Below are positions 29,699 to 39,273 of a stretch of DNA of 64,000 bases, piece after piece (positions within the stretch are counted from its first letter, which is position 1; each line of letters starts with the position of its first letter). Source of the stretch: G965261775 sp965261775 (GTDB lineage: Bacteria > Pseudomonadota > Gammaproteobacteria > Eutrophobiales > Eutrophobiaceae); the NCBI GenBank assembly GCA_965261775.1, contig OZ253477.1, positions 1,426,001 to 1,490,000 of the forward strand, in the 5' to 3' direction. The position numbers were made by a program, and so were the translations under genes. The notes below the pieces were generated by a model that saw only the letters and a program-made list of their open reading frames with translations, made no database searches and was not told the origin of the DNA.

Positions 29699-32600
29699 AT
29701 ACATTTCAAATAAACGAAAAGTATCTCTCTCAAATCCCGGCCTTGCAGCTTTTGATTGGCTTGGGGTTTGAATTTTTGACACCGGCCGAAGCACTCCGAG
29801 AAAGGCAGGGGCGGTATTCCAATGTCTTGTTGGAGAACATTCTGCACAACCGGCTCAAAGAGATAAACCGCATTCGTTATAAAGGCAGTGAGTATCTCTT
29901 CAGCGAGGAGAATGTGCAGTCGGCTATCCAGAAGCTGAAAAATATCAAATACGACGGGCTGCTGAAGACCAATGAAGCCATTTACGATCTGATTACGCTC
30001 GGGACGGCCATGGAGCAGACCATTGAGGGTGACTCGAAAAGCTTCAATATGAACTATATCGACTGGCGCAATCCCGGTCGCAACACGTTTCATGTAACGG
30101 TCGAATACAGTGTTGAACGGGCGCGTAGTACGGAAACCGCCCGTCCGGATATAGTTCTCTTCGTTAATGGTATTCCGTTTTGCGTGATTGAGTGTAAGGC
30201 GCCGCAGATTGAGGTGGAACAGGCCGTTTCGCAGTCGATCAGAAATCAGCATGATGACTATATCCCGAAGCTCTTCATCTACAGCCAGATGGTGCTTGCT
30301 CTGAATAAAAACAGCGCCATGTACGCAACAACGGGAACCGCTGCAAAGTTCTGGGGGGTATGGAAAGAGCCTCAGATGGATAATGGTGAGCGCGAGTTTG
30401 AGAAACTGGCAGCAGTAGTCAACCAGCCACTTGCCGAGGATGTTATCGCCAGAGTTTCATCTACCTTTGATGTTAAACCGGAGGATTTTACCGGTAACAG
30501 GCTGGTGACCGGGCAGGATAAGTCTCTGTTCTCCCTTTGCCGTCCGGAGAGGCTCCTGGAATTGGCGTGGAAGTTTACGGTGTTTGATGGGGGGTTCAAA
30601 AAGGTTGCCCGCTATCAACAGTATTTCGTCATCAAGTCTACCCTGAATCGGGTAAAGCATTTTGATAGCACCAATGCACGTAAAGGCGGTGTGATCTGGC
30701 ACACCCAGGGATCAGGAAAGTCGCTGACCATGGTGATGCTGGCCCGGAACCTGGCCCTGGATCCGGAAATATTGAACCCGCGAATTGTTCTTGTGACAGA
30801 CCGTGACAACCTCGACAAGCAGCTTGGGAACACCTTTGCCGCCTGTGGACTTGAAGCAAACCGGGCAACATCAGGCAGGAACCTGCTGGAGCTGGTCGCT
30901 GAAAAAAAGTCAGGAATTATCACAACCCTCGTTCACAAGTTCGACAAGGCTTACGCGGTAAAGAAATATCAGGATGAATCGCCCGACATTTTCATTCTGG
31001 TGGATGAGAGCCACCGTACCCAGTTCGGTTCCTTTTCCGCCCGAATGAGACAGATGTTCCCCCATGCCTGTTACCTGGGTTTTACCGGCACGCCGCTTTT
31101 AAAGAAGGAAAAGAACAGTTTCACCAAATTCGGTGAACTGGTGGAGCCCCATTATTCCATCACCCAGGCCGTTGAAGACGGTGCGGTGGTTCCGCTTCTC
31201 CATGAGGGGCGGCATGTGGAGATGACGCAAAACAAAGAAGCTGTTGATCTGTGGTTTGAGCGGCACACACAGGGCTTGACCAGGGAACAGCAGGCGGATT
31301 TGAAACGGAAATATGCACGGGCTGAAATGCTGAACAAAACCGACCAGGTCATATATATGAGAGCCTTTGACATCAGTGAGCACTTTCGCGCCAACTGGCA
31401 GGGAACGGGATTCAAGGCACAACTGGTGGCCAGGAACAAAGTATCCGCGCTCAAATACAACACTTATCTGGATGAGATAGGCATTGTCAGTTCCGAGATT
31501 GTCATTTCGCCGCCGGATATGCGTGAAGGCTATGAAGAAACTGATGATGAGACAACAGATGAGGTCGTAAAATTCTGGCAAAAGATGATGAATCGCTATG
31601 GCAGTGAAGAAGAATACACCAGGCAACTCATCAACCAGTTTAAACACGGCAGCGAACCTGAAATCCTTATTGTCGTTGATAAGCTGCTCACGGGTTTTGA
31701 CGCCCCGCGAAATGCGATCCTTTATTTGTGCAGGAAGCTAAGGGAGCACACGTTGCTTCAGGCAATTGCCCGGGTCAACCGTCTTCATGAGGGTAAGGAG
31801 TTTGGCTTTATCGTTGACTACGAAAGCATCCTTGGTGAGCTGGACAAAGCGCTTACCATGTACAGCGCATTTGAAGGGTTTGATGAATCCGATCTGGTCG
31901 GCACTCTGACATCCATTAACAGCGAAATCGAAAAACTGCCCGGCCGGTATTCCGATCTTTGGGATTTATTCAAAACGGTTAAGCATTCCCGCGATGAAGA
32001 AGCCTATGAAGTGCTGCTTGCCGATGATGAACTCAGAGAAGAGTTTTACGGCCGCCTTTCGGAGTTCGGTAAAACCCTTGGCATCGCGCTCTCTTCCGAA
32101 AAATTCCTGACCGAAACCGACGAGAAAACCTTGTCCGGATACAAGGCGGATCTTCGGAAATTCCAGTCACTCAAAACATCTGTCAAGCACCGGTATGCAG
32201 AAGCCATTGATTACCGGGATTATGAGCCAAAAATCAAAAAGCTGCTGGATACACACATTCAGGCCAACGAGGTTGTTCAGTTGAATGCGCCGGTCAATAT
32301 CTTTGACGACAAAATGTTTAATCAGGTCAAAGAGGAACAAGGCGTTTACCAAACCAGGAGAACCACGGCTTCAAAGGCAGATACAATTGCACACGCCACG
32401 AAAAAAGTCATCACTGAAAAAATGGCTGAAGACCCCGCGTTTTACGAGAAGTTTTCAAAACTGATCCAGCAGGCGATTGAAGATTTCAGGGCCAAGAGGA
32501 TATCCGATCTGGATTATCTGGACAAAATCGTGGATATCCGCAACAAGGTTGTCGACAAGGTGCATGATGACATACCGGATGAGCTTTCCGGGAATGAAGA

Positions 32601-32895
32601 TGCCATGGCCTATTTCGGGGTGCTTAAACCTTGTCTTGAAAAACACGAATTGGGTGAAGAAGACCTTGAATCCGTTACGGCGGATACGGCAATTGCGATT
32701 CAGGGTATTTTTGAGAAACACAAGAAGGTTCACTTCTGGGATGATAAAGACGCTCAGAAACAAGCGGTTAATAAGATTGACGATTACCTCTATGATGAGC
32801 TCAAGACGAAAAGAGGGATCGAATTGTCGCTTGATCAGATGGATGACATCATTGAGAAGGTCCTGCAGGTGGCAAAGCACAGGAGCTATAGATAA
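29695..32895 (+). CDS. hsdR: Type I restriction endonuclease/translocase subunit HsdR
   Basis: 1066 residues. The N-terminal nuclease is PDIVLFVNGIPFCVIECKAP (about 150-170, PD...ExK). The motor is GVIWHTQGSGKSLTMVM (Walker A near 336), ILVDESHRTQFGSF (DEAD-like box near 434), LGFTGTPL, KLLTGFDAPRNAILYL and LLQAIARVNR. The C-terminal helical domain binds the MTase core. It translocates DNA and cuts unmodified DNA at a distance. Intact, with start coupled to the Fic gene. Confidence 0.95.
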   Translation: MNTFQINEKYLSQIPALQLLIGLGFEFLTPAEALRERQGRYSNVLLENILHNRLKEINRIRYKGSEYLFSEENVQSAIQKLKNIKYDGLLKTNEAIYDLITLGTAMEQTIEGDSKSFNMNYIDWRNPGRNTFHVTVEYSVERARSTETARPDIVLFVNGIPFCVIECKAPQIEVEQAVSQSIRNQHDDYIPKLFIYSQMVLALNKNSAMYATTGTAAKFWGVWKEPQMDNGEREFEKLAAVVNQPLAEDVIARVSSTFDVKPEDFTGNRLVTGQDKSLFSLCRPERLLELAWKFTVFDGGFKKVARYQQYFVIKSTLNRVKHFDSTNARKGGVIWHTQGSGKSLTMVMLARNLALDPEILNPRIVLVTDRDNLDKQLGNTFAACGLEANRATSGRNLLELVAEKKSGIITTLVHKFDKAYAVKKYQDESPDIFILVDESHRTQFGSFSARMRQMFPHACYLGFTGTPLLKKEKNSFTKFGELVEPHYSITQAVEDGAVVPLLHEGRHVEMTQNKEAVDLWFERHTQGLTREQQADLKRKYARAEMLNKTDQVIYMRAFDISEHFRANWQGTGFKAQLVARNKVSALKYNTYLDEIGIVSSEIVISPPDMREGYEETDDETTDEVVKFWQKMMNRYGSEEEYTRQLINQFKHGSEPEILIVVDKLLTGFDAPRNAILYLCRKLREHTLLQAIARVNRLHEGKEFGFIVDYESILGELDKALTMYSAFEGFDESDLVGTLTSINSEIEKLPGRYSDLWDLFKTVKHSRDEEAYEVLLADDELREEFYGRLSEFGKTLGIALSSEKFLTETDEKTLSGYKADLRKFQSLKTSVKHRYAEAIDYRDYEPKIKKLLDTHIQANEVVQLNAPVNIFDDKMFNQVKEEQGVYQTRRTTASKADTIAHATKKVITEKMAEDPAFYEKFSKLIQQAIEDFRAKRISDLDYLDKIVDIRNKVVDKVHDDIPDELSGNEDAMAYFGVLKPCLEKHELGEEDLESVTADTAIAIQGIFEKHKKVHFWDDKDAQKQAVNKIDDYLYDELKTKRGIELSLDQMDDIIEKVLQVAKHRSYR

Positions 32896-33620
32896 TGGAA
32901 GCATTAATCCATAACAACAAACACTCGGTTGTTTACGTCCGGAAGACCATCGATTTCAGTCTGTTGTACTGTGACAGAAAAACGATGGAAATTGCTGTGC
33001 ATCCTGACAGTACAGTTATCGTTAAAGCGCCCGTGCAGTCCGATATCACATTGATAGAAAAGAAAATAATAAAGCGGGCTCGCTGGATTCTCAGGCAACT
33101 GAATTATTTCAAGCAGTTTAATCCAAAGACGCCTGATCGTTGTTACGTGAACGGCGAGACCCACTTGTACCTTGGAAAGCAATGCCGCTTGAAGTTAGCC
33201 GAAGGAACGGAAAACTCAGTGAAATTGTCTCGCGGCTTTTTTCATATCACTTGCCGGAGCGAACCGACTCCAAATGCTTCCAGGAAGCTATTAAACCAGT
33301 GGTATTTGGAAAAGGCACAATTTCAATTTGCAGAGAGCATGGATCGCTGCTGGCAGAAATTTAGTGGTCTCGGTGTTGACCAGCCAAAACTATCCATTAA
33401 GCGAATGCAAAAAAGATGGGGCAGCCTCTCAGACAAGGGCACAGTAACCCTCAATACAGACCTGATCAGAGCGCCTAAAGAATGCATTGACTATGTTGTT
33501 ACGCATGAGCTGTGTCACCTGAAATATCATGATCATAGCCCGGCATTTTATAAGCTCCTCGAATCTGTCATCCCGGGCTGGGAGAAGATAAAACACAAAC
33601 TCGAACTCAGTATGGTGTGA
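32895..33620 (+). CDS. YgjP-like metallopeptidase domain protein (DUF45)
   Basis: 241 residues. The zinc site VTHELCHLKYHDHSPAF (HExxH variant HELCH plus downstream His) and MQKRWGSLSDKGTVTLNTDL are the family hallmarks. It overlaps the hsdR stop (TAATG), so it belongs to the same transcript. The family is a common last gene of type I restriction operons; a role in subunit turnover has been suggested for the context but is inference. Confidence 0.9.
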   Translation: MEALIHNNKHSVVYVRKTIDFSLLYCDRKTMEIAVHPDSTVIVKAPVQSDITLIEKKIIKRARWILRQLNYFKQFNPKTPDRCYVNGETHLYLGKQCRLKLAEGTENSVKLSRGFFHITCRSEPTPNASRKLLNQWYLEKAQFQFAESMDRCWQKFSGLGVDQPKLSIKRMQKRWGSLSDKGTVTLNTDLIRAPKECIDYVVTHELCHLKYHDHSPAFYKLLESVIPGWEKIKHKLELSMV

Positions 33621-33666
33621 CCATGAAACAGAATATTTTAATACATATAGAATGGGGAGTAGTTCT

Positions 33667-34553
33667 ATGAACGTTCAAGACGCTGCCATACAGATATTGA
33701 AGGACGCTGGAAAGCATCTCCATGCCAAAGAGATCACCGAGCGGATTATCGAAGCTGGCTTCTGGTCTGGCGATGGCAAAACGCCGGAGGCCACTGTCAG
33801 TGCCCGCTTTTACTCGGATATTAAAAAGCATGGGGACCAGTCGACCTTTGTAAAAAGGTTGCGCCTCAGACGTTCTTTCTTCGGGATATGAACGCTCACA
33901 TGAATTTATTAGTGGGTAGCTTTGAAGAAAGGCTTAGGAAGAGTATCTCATTTGCATGGCAAGTTTTCATGGAAAAAACAGGCACCGACCTGTTGCCGAT
34001 TAATAAAGAAGCATCAATGCAGTTGCAATACTCGTATATTTTGCAGCAGGTTGTTCCTCTAATCTGTTTCCATGAAGATGAAACCGTAAAAATTGAACTG
34101 GAAACAGGTGTCGAAATTAATGGCAGTAACCGGGAAATCGATTTGATATTAGACGGGGTCAACTCCCAAGGCTGTCACCACAAAATTGCTGTCGAAATGA
34201 AGTGTTATCGGACACTTGCTTCGTCAGGTAAGCCGCGTGGAGCCACTGATATTTTCATGAAGGATGTCTATGAGGACCTGAGCTTACTGGAAGAGTATTG
34301 TGACCATGCCGGGTTCAATCGAGGTGTTGCCCTGGTCATGAACGATATGGAGCGGCTTGTATTTCCAGAGAGAAAAGATGCGAAATGTTGGGACTATGAT
34401 ATTTCACATGGCACCGAAGTAGGTGGTGTACATCTGACGACCCCGATTGGGGGGAAAGGAATCGATATCTGGCTCTGGAAATCATACGAATTTACATGGG
34501 TCCAAAGAGGTCAATTTTGGTTTTTGGAAAATGAAGGTAAGAAGTTGATATAA
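33667..34553 (+). pseudogene. HARE-HTH plus restriction endonuclease-like protein, split by a -1 frameshift
   Basis: The first part is a HARE-HTH winged helix (NVQDAAIQILKDAGKHLHAK, EITERIIEAGFWSGDGKTPE, ATVSARFYSDIKKHGD). At 33852-33858 (five A then GG) the frame must slip back one base to continue as VAPQTFFLRDMNAHMN and run into the second part. That part carries a nuclease-like core: NGSNREIDLILDGVN followed by KIAVEMKCYR (D...ExK) and GGKGIDIWLWKSYEF. Read as one protein it is about 296 residues. Cause may be mutation, sequencing error, or programmed slippage on the A run. Start ATG 33667 has GGGAG 7 bases upstream. Confidence 0.7.
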
Positions 34554-34557
34554 TTGA

Positions 34558-35013
34558 AATACAAGCCATACAATCGTTATAGTATGTATATCCAAAATAG
34601 ATAAAAACACCAGACGACTACGGCAAGAAAAAGGGCTTTCGCAAGATAAATTGTCCAAACTTGCCGATTTATCCCTCAATACGGTTGTGAAAACTGAGTC
34701 GGACGATAGCTCAAACCCGACCATTGAAGTCGTCCAAAAAATGGCGAAAGCCCTTGAAATATCGGTTAATGCCCTTTTGAAAAAGCAATTTATGACAAAG
34801 ACAGATTTCAAAAAGAAATATCTCAACAAAATCGTCCGCGGTTCTGCCGTTGATGTTATGAAAGAGTTGCTGGACGGCTCGGTTTTGGGACAGGGCTCAA
34901 AAATGTTAATATCATGGAGCATGACGTTGCCGATGAAGAAACTGTTGCACCTCCTGGCGAAGTATAGCCCCGAGCGCGTGAACTGCCTTCCTGCTTCAGG
35001 AGTTCCAGGATGA
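34558..35013 (+). pseudogene. XRE-type helix-turn-helix remnant fused to a methyltransferase-like start
   Basis: In one frame: KNTRRLRQEKGLSQDKLSKL, then ADLSLNTVVKTESDDSSNPT and VVQKMAKALEISVNALLKKQ, a full XRE HTH domain, but no ATG, GTG or TTG precedes it (the first TTG, 34651, lies inside the HTH; ATA 34588 is the nearest start-like codon). After it comes KKYLNKIVRGSAVDVMKELL, resembling the first residues of DNA methyltransferases (a xGSAVDVMKELPDGS-like lead into a lost catalytic motif), and then degraded sequence. Probably the wreck of a regulator and an adjacent methylase. Confidence 0.5.
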
Positions 35014-35873
35014 TCATATCGTATAAATACCAATTCATTTTCATTAAAACTGGTAAAACAGCCGGCAGTAGCATTGAGAATTTTCTCTCCAATCACTGTG
35101 GCGAGCAGGACATCATCACGCCAATGGTCAACGAGCAACGGTATTCACTGGCGCGAAACTGGAAGCCATTTGTCATTAAAGATATGGAATATCGCTTGGC
35201 GCAAGCTGATTTGCCTGGAAAAGAGCGCAAGGCAATTCAGCAAGCTCTAAAATACCTGAGTACCCATTCCCTGCCCCAAAACATCGATATTCAAAACGAC
35301 CCGCAATGGGCAGTAACCAGGTATATTCTAGATCGATACAGCCACCTGACCGCTAGAAAATGCCGGCAGGCAATCGGACCAGCGTTATTCGACAAATTCT
35401 TCGTGTTTTGTGTGGAGAGAAACCCATGGGATAAAAATGTGTCGATGTATTTCTGGAACCAGTATTGTAACCGCCGAGATGGCTGGTCAAACAAAAATTT
35501 TTTGAGCCTCTTGGAAAAGGTAAAACACCGAATAATCAACCGGCACCATTACACTCCAAGACACAAGAATTTTTCGGAATTCCTGGCAAAGGCAACACAC
35601 CGAGCAAGCCACTGGGACTATTACACTGACGCTAATGGAAAAGTGATGGTAGACCGTATTTTGCGCTATGAAAACCTGGACGAAGAACTAACACAATGCT
35701 GCCAGCAGCTTGGCATCCCGTTCGACGACTGGAAAACCAGCGAAAAACTAAAAACGACCCAGCGACCTGAAAAAGGGAATTACGAAAAATTCTATACGCC
35801 CGAGCAGAGGCAACAGATCGCCGAACAATGCGCCAATGAGATAGCTCTCATGGGATATACCTTTGGAGCTTAA
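35010..35873 (+). CDS. Sulfotransferase family protein
   Basis: 287 residues. The PAPS 5'-phosphosulfate loop is FIFIKTGKTAGSSIENFL (about residues 9-26) and the 3'-phosphate motif is FVFCVERNPWDKNVSMYFW (about 131-149). This is the layout of Sulfotransfer_2-type enzymes that modify glycans or other small polymers. LRYENLDEEL is also typical. It lies at the right edge of the island just after the methylase remnant. Substrate unknown. Confidence 0.85.
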   Translation: MIISYKYQFIFIKTGKTAGSSIENFLSNHCGEQDIITPMVNEQRYSLARNWKPFVIKDMEYRLAQADLPGKERKAIQQALKYLSTHSLPQNIDIQNDPQWAVTRYILDRYSHLTARKCRQAIGPALFDKFFVFCVERNPWDKNVSMYFWNQYCNRRDGWSNKNFLSLLEKVKHRIINRHHYTPRHKNFSEFLAKATHRASHWDYYTDANGKVMVDRILRYENLDEELTQCCQQLGIPFDDWKTSEKLKTTQRPEKGNYEKFYTPEQRQQIAEQCANEIALMGYTFGA

Positions 35874-36298
35874 ACCTCTGATCTATAAAAAACCACCCAC
35901 ACAAAAGTGCCCCTCATCAAAAAGCAGGCAACATTTGTTGCGCTTTTGAGACGACGTGAATTCCATCTGCTCCAGAGAGTTGTTGAATCCAAAGGGACGG
36001 GAAGCGCTCGTTAGCAAATGTGCGTTTTACCCAACCTGCCAAAATGCCATCCGAGTAGTGTGCCCGCGCGAGCATAAAGATAGTGTAAACTTGGGAACAC
36101 TGGTGTTGTATGTGCAACTTTGGTCTGCTGTAACATCTGTTTTAATTGAGGAGCGCCTGTGAAATCACAGTAACGTGTGGTGGTCGGCGCATTGGTATTT
36201 TACCATTTGGCAAATTCGGCGGGAGGCGTACACGCGTTGAATAATGTCGTTTCTTGAACCCAACAACTTATAAGAAACTGATTTCAAATAAAAAGTAT
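35874..36298 (+). other. Interval without a gene before tRNA-Gly
   Basis: 425 bases. Short open frames on both strands have no recognisable features. Probably the island's right boundary, eroded. Confidence 0.5.
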
Positions 36299-36372
36299 TG
36301 GAGCAGGTGACGAGAATCGAACTCGCGTTATCAGGATGGGAACCTGACGTTCTGCCATTGAACTACACCTGC
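36299..36372 (-). tRNA. tRNA-Gly (anticodon CCC)
   Basis: Minus-strand cloverleaf: acceptor GCAGGTG / CACCTGC, T arm with GTTCGATTC, anticodon loop TTCCCAT giving CCC, encoded CCA at 36299-36301. It marks the return to core genome after the island and is a possible integration site, though no duplicated 3' fragment is visible. Confidence 0.93.
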
Positions 36373-36859
36373 CAAAAAATATATCATAAAGGAAAAATTC
36401 CTGAATATAATAAACTTATGTCTTTTACGGCAGGCAGAGGGGGGATTTTGTAATAGCTGTAAATATCATTTTGAATACAGAAACTGAACGATAGCGCATG
36501 TTGTTCAGGATTCGGGCTAAGGGGTAATGATAATATGGGAAATTTACAGCTATTATATGGTGCATGTAATAGTATGAAAGGGACAGGAACTCACCAGGAT
36601 TTATTAGCTAAGGTTAAAAAGTGAAAATAAGCAACCTTCATCAAGGGAAGAGCTTGATAAAAAATGACTTCTCAACGCATGTGTTAATGCGGGGAATGGA
36701 TGCCCCTTGCTGTGTGGCTTTTTATGTATATCATTCCCTTAATTTTTGATGGGATCCCCCGCCCAGATAAATTTATATGTGGCTTTAAATCAACAGGTTA
36801 GCTAAATTACACCATTCACTGGTAACATACAGAAAGAAAAAAGCCGGCATAATTTCATA
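36373..36859 (+). other. Interval without a gene
   Basis: About 490 AT-rich bases between tRNA-Gly and the receiver gene. I see no open frame with coding character and no riboswitch I can name. It presumably contains the promoter of the downstream gene. Confidence 0.5.
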
Positions 36860-37234
36860 ATGATTAACCCAAAACGAACTGTCGTGCTAATTGATGATAG
36901 TGCTACTGTCCACGCATTATTCAAACGCAGCCTCAAAGATATCGAAATTGAACTCATTACATATAAGTTGGCCGATGAAGCGGTGCAATATCTTAGGGAA
37001 AATAAACCCGATTTGCTTTTTCTTGACATTATTATGCCAGACAAAGATGGTCTGACTTTTTTGCAGGAACTCAGAAAAATACCCTTGCACCATAATACCC
37101 GCGTCATCATTATTACGTCTAAAGATTACGCTCAGGATAGAATCATAGCGGAAAGACTGGGCGCGATGGAATTTATTGTCAAACCGACGCAAATGCGTAC
37201 GATAAAAGATACAATCTTGCGTTATATTAAATAG
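36860..37234 (+). CDS. CheY-like single-domain response regulator
   Basis: 124 residues forming one receiver domain: the acidic pair in VVLIDDSATVHALF, phosphoacceptor Asp in LLFLDIIMPDKDGL (near residue 53), Thr/Ser region IIITSKD and Lys in FIVKPTQ. No output domain, so it signals by protein contact. It lies 26 bases upstream of an MBL-fold hydrolase gene and is probably cotranscribed. Confidence 0.92.
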   Translation: MINPKRTVVLIDDSATVHALFKRSLKDIEIELITYKLADEAVQYLRENKPDLLFLDIIMPDKDGLTFLQELRKIPLHHNTRVIIITSKDYAQDRIIAERLGAMEFIVKPTQMRTIKDTILRYIK

Positions 37235-37260
37235 GAAAAATCCTTATCGGGAGAATACGC

Positions 37261-38178
37261 ATGGCGAAATCTTATCTCCGCTTCTGGGGTGTACGAGGGT
37301 CTTATGCTGCACCTTTTCCCTCCCATACCAGGGTGGGCGGCAATACTTCATGCGTTGAAATCAGCAGCGATGGTCACTCGCTGGTCTGCGACGCGGGTAC
37401 CGGCATCATTCCGCTAGGCGATGAAATGATACTCCGGACCGATAATAATAAAAAATTATTAATCCTTCTGACCCATTATCACTGGGATCATATCTGTGGC
37501 CTGCCTTTTTTTAAGCCCGCTTTTATTCCCGGTTGGGAGATCAATTTATTTGCTCCAGGCCAGTCAGCCGGGGAGATAGAACAAAATCTCAGTGCACAGA
37601 TGCAGGTGCCTTTTTTTCCGGTAAGTACTGAAACCTGGCTGGCGACTATCAATTACCTTGACCCTAAAAAAACAAATATTGACTACGGTCCGATTAATAT
37701 TACCTGTCATCATGTGCATCATCCCGGTATTACTTATGGCTACAAAATCAAGGTCGGAAATAAAATCATTATGTATATATCCGATAATGAATGTAGATTT
37801 CTTGACAAGTCCGTCAAACAAAAGATGGATACTTTCAATGAAGAAGAACAGCAGATGTTTGAGGCGGTAAATCGCGAAGAATACGCCTACGAGTTGCAAT
37901 CCATAAAAGGTGCCGACATTTTAATACATGACGCGCAATACACCCCGGAAGACTATGAAACCAAGCGCGGCTGGGGGCATTCCTGCTATGTTGACGTTAT
38001 CAATTATGCCATTGATGCGGGCGTCAAGGAGGTTTATCTTTATCATCATGATCCCGGTTACAACGATGAAGCCATTGACAATATCCATGAGAACTGTCAA
38101 AAAATCATAAAACAACGCGAGGCATTTTTAAAATGCCATATCGCACGGGAAAACGGTTTGGAGATTGGCCTTGATTAG
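37261..38178 (+). CDS. MBL-fold metallohydrolase
   Basis: 305 residues. The metal site LTHYHWDHICGLPFF (HxHxDH) is near residue 76, with further ligands in HHVHHPGITYGYKI and YISDNE and a late His in YLYHHDPGYNDEA. The SYLRFWGVRGSYAAPFPSH start and GGNTSCVEI are typical of a subgroup often found beside response regulators or cyclic-nucleotide genes. The likely reaction is a phosphodiester hydrolysis; substrate unknown. Confidence 0.88.
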   Translation: MAKSYLRFWGVRGSYAAPFPSHTRVGGNTSCVEISSDGHSLVCDAGTGIIPLGDEMILRTDNNKKLLILLTHYHWDHICGLPFFKPAFIPGWEINLFAPGQSAGEIEQNLSAQMQVPFFPVSTETWLATINYLDPKKTNIDYGPINITCHHVHHPGITYGYKIKVGNKIIMYISDNECRFLDKSVKQKMDTFNEEEQQMFEAVNREEYAYELQSIKGADILIHDAQYTPEDYETKRGWGHSCYVDVINYAIDAGVKEVYLYHHDPGYNDEAIDNIHENCQKIIKQREAFLKCHIARENGLEIGLD

Positions 38179-38220
38179 GCACGATCCTGCCTTCTTTGGG
38201 CCCCCGCGTATCGTACCGAA

Positions 38221-38418
38221 ATGAAACTGATATTGAACGGAAAAACGATTTCCATCGACGAGCCGCACTATCTGGACGGCTTCATTGGCCAGCTTGGCCT
38301 GAAAGGCAAATTTGCCATTGAGCTCAATCAGACCGTTATTCCACACAGCGAGTACAGCACTACCCGTCTGAAATCAGGTGATATGATTGAAATCGTGCAA
38401 GCAATTGGCGGCGGTTAG
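38221..38418 (+). CDS. thiS: Sulfur carrier protein ThiS
   Basis: 65 residues with the ubiquitin-like fold (MKLILNGKTI ... FAIELNQTVIPHSEYSTTRL) and the terminal GG in QAIGGG (an extra final Gly). After adenylation it carries thiocarboxylate sulfur for the thiazole half of thiamine. Directly upstream of thiG. No TPP riboswitch is apparent in the 42 bases before it. Confidence 0.95.
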   Translation: MKLILNGKTISIDEPHYLDGFIGQLGLKGKFAIELNQTVIPHSEYSTTRLKSGDMIEIVQAIGGG

Positions 38419-38426
38419 CCCCGACC

Positions 38427-39242
38427 ATGTCCGCCAGTCAACCCGATAAACTGCTCATCGCCGGAAAATCCTATCACTCCCGCCTGCTTGTCGGGACAGG
38501 AAAATATAAAGATATCAACCAAACCCGGATCGCAATTGAAGCCAGCGGCGCGGAAATCGTCACCGTTGCCATCAGACGCATGAATATCGATCAGGCCGAC
38601 ACTGACTCCGGGCTATTGGACATCGTCACACCTGATGCCTACACCATTCTGCCCAACACCGCAGGATGTTACGATGCCGCCTCTGCCGTACGCACCTGCC
38701 ATCTGGCCAGAGAGTTATTAAACGGATGCAATCTGGTAAAACTTGAAGTGCTGGGCGACAAAAAAATGCTTTACCCCGATATTCCAGCCACGCTGGATGC
38801 GGCAAAACAGCTTGTTGCAGAAAGCTTTGACGTCATGGTCTATACAACGGACGACCCGGTTATGGCGAAACGCTTTGAAGAACTGGGTTGCGTCGCTGTG
38901 ATGCCGTTGGCCGCACCTATCGGTTCCGGGCTTGGTATACGCAATCCTTACAATATTCGCACCATTGTTGAGAATGCGTCCGTACCGATACTGGTTGACG
39001 CGGGCGTCGGGACGGCGTCGGATGCCGCCATTGCGATGGAATTGGGTTGCGACGGCGTTTTGATGAATACGGCCATTGCCGAAGCGAAAAAGCCGGTATT
39101 GATGGCAAGCGCCATGAAAAAGGCTGTTGAGGCAGGACGCGAGGCCTGGTTGGCCGGACGTATGCCAAGACGCACCTGTGCCAGCGCCTCTTCCCCTGTC
39201 GACAGCCGTTTCTTTGATACTGCCACCGGCGCCATGCCGTAA
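38427..39242 (+). CDS. thiG: Thiazole synthase ThiG
   Basis: 271 residues. A TIM-barrel enzyme that joins DXP, dehydroglycine and ThiS-thiocarboxylate. Family blocks: SRLLVGTGKYKDINQTRIAI, MLYPDIPATLDAAKQLVAES, GCVAVMPLAAPIGSGLGIRN and PILVDAGVGTASDAAIAMEL; the Schiff-base Lys is in LVKLEVLGD. Eight bases after thiS. Confidence 0.97.
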   Translation: MSASQPDKLLIAGKSYHSRLLVGTGKYKDINQTRIAIEASGAEIVTVAIRRMNIDQADTDSGLLDIVTPDAYTILPNTAGCYDAASAVRTCHLARELLNGCNLVKLEVLGDKKMLYPDIPATLDAAKQLVAESFDVMVYTTDDPVMAKRFEELGCVAVMPLAAPIGSGLGIRNPYNIRTIVENASVPILVDAGVGTASDAAIAMELGCDGVLMNTAIAEAKKPVLMASAMKKAVEAGREAWLAGRMPRRTCASASSPVDSRFFDTATGAMP

Positions 39243-39273
39243 CATACCCCTGTTTCAGCACGGATATTTCATA

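Noticed and set aside
36299..36372. tRNA-Gly as the attachment site of the island
   Set aside because: No duplicated tRNA end or integrase was found inside the island; the ssrA duplication is the stronger boundary signal.
36470..36660. Possible riboswitch in the interval before the receiver gene
   Set aside because: I could not match any class-defining core, and the downstream genes do not suggest a ligand.
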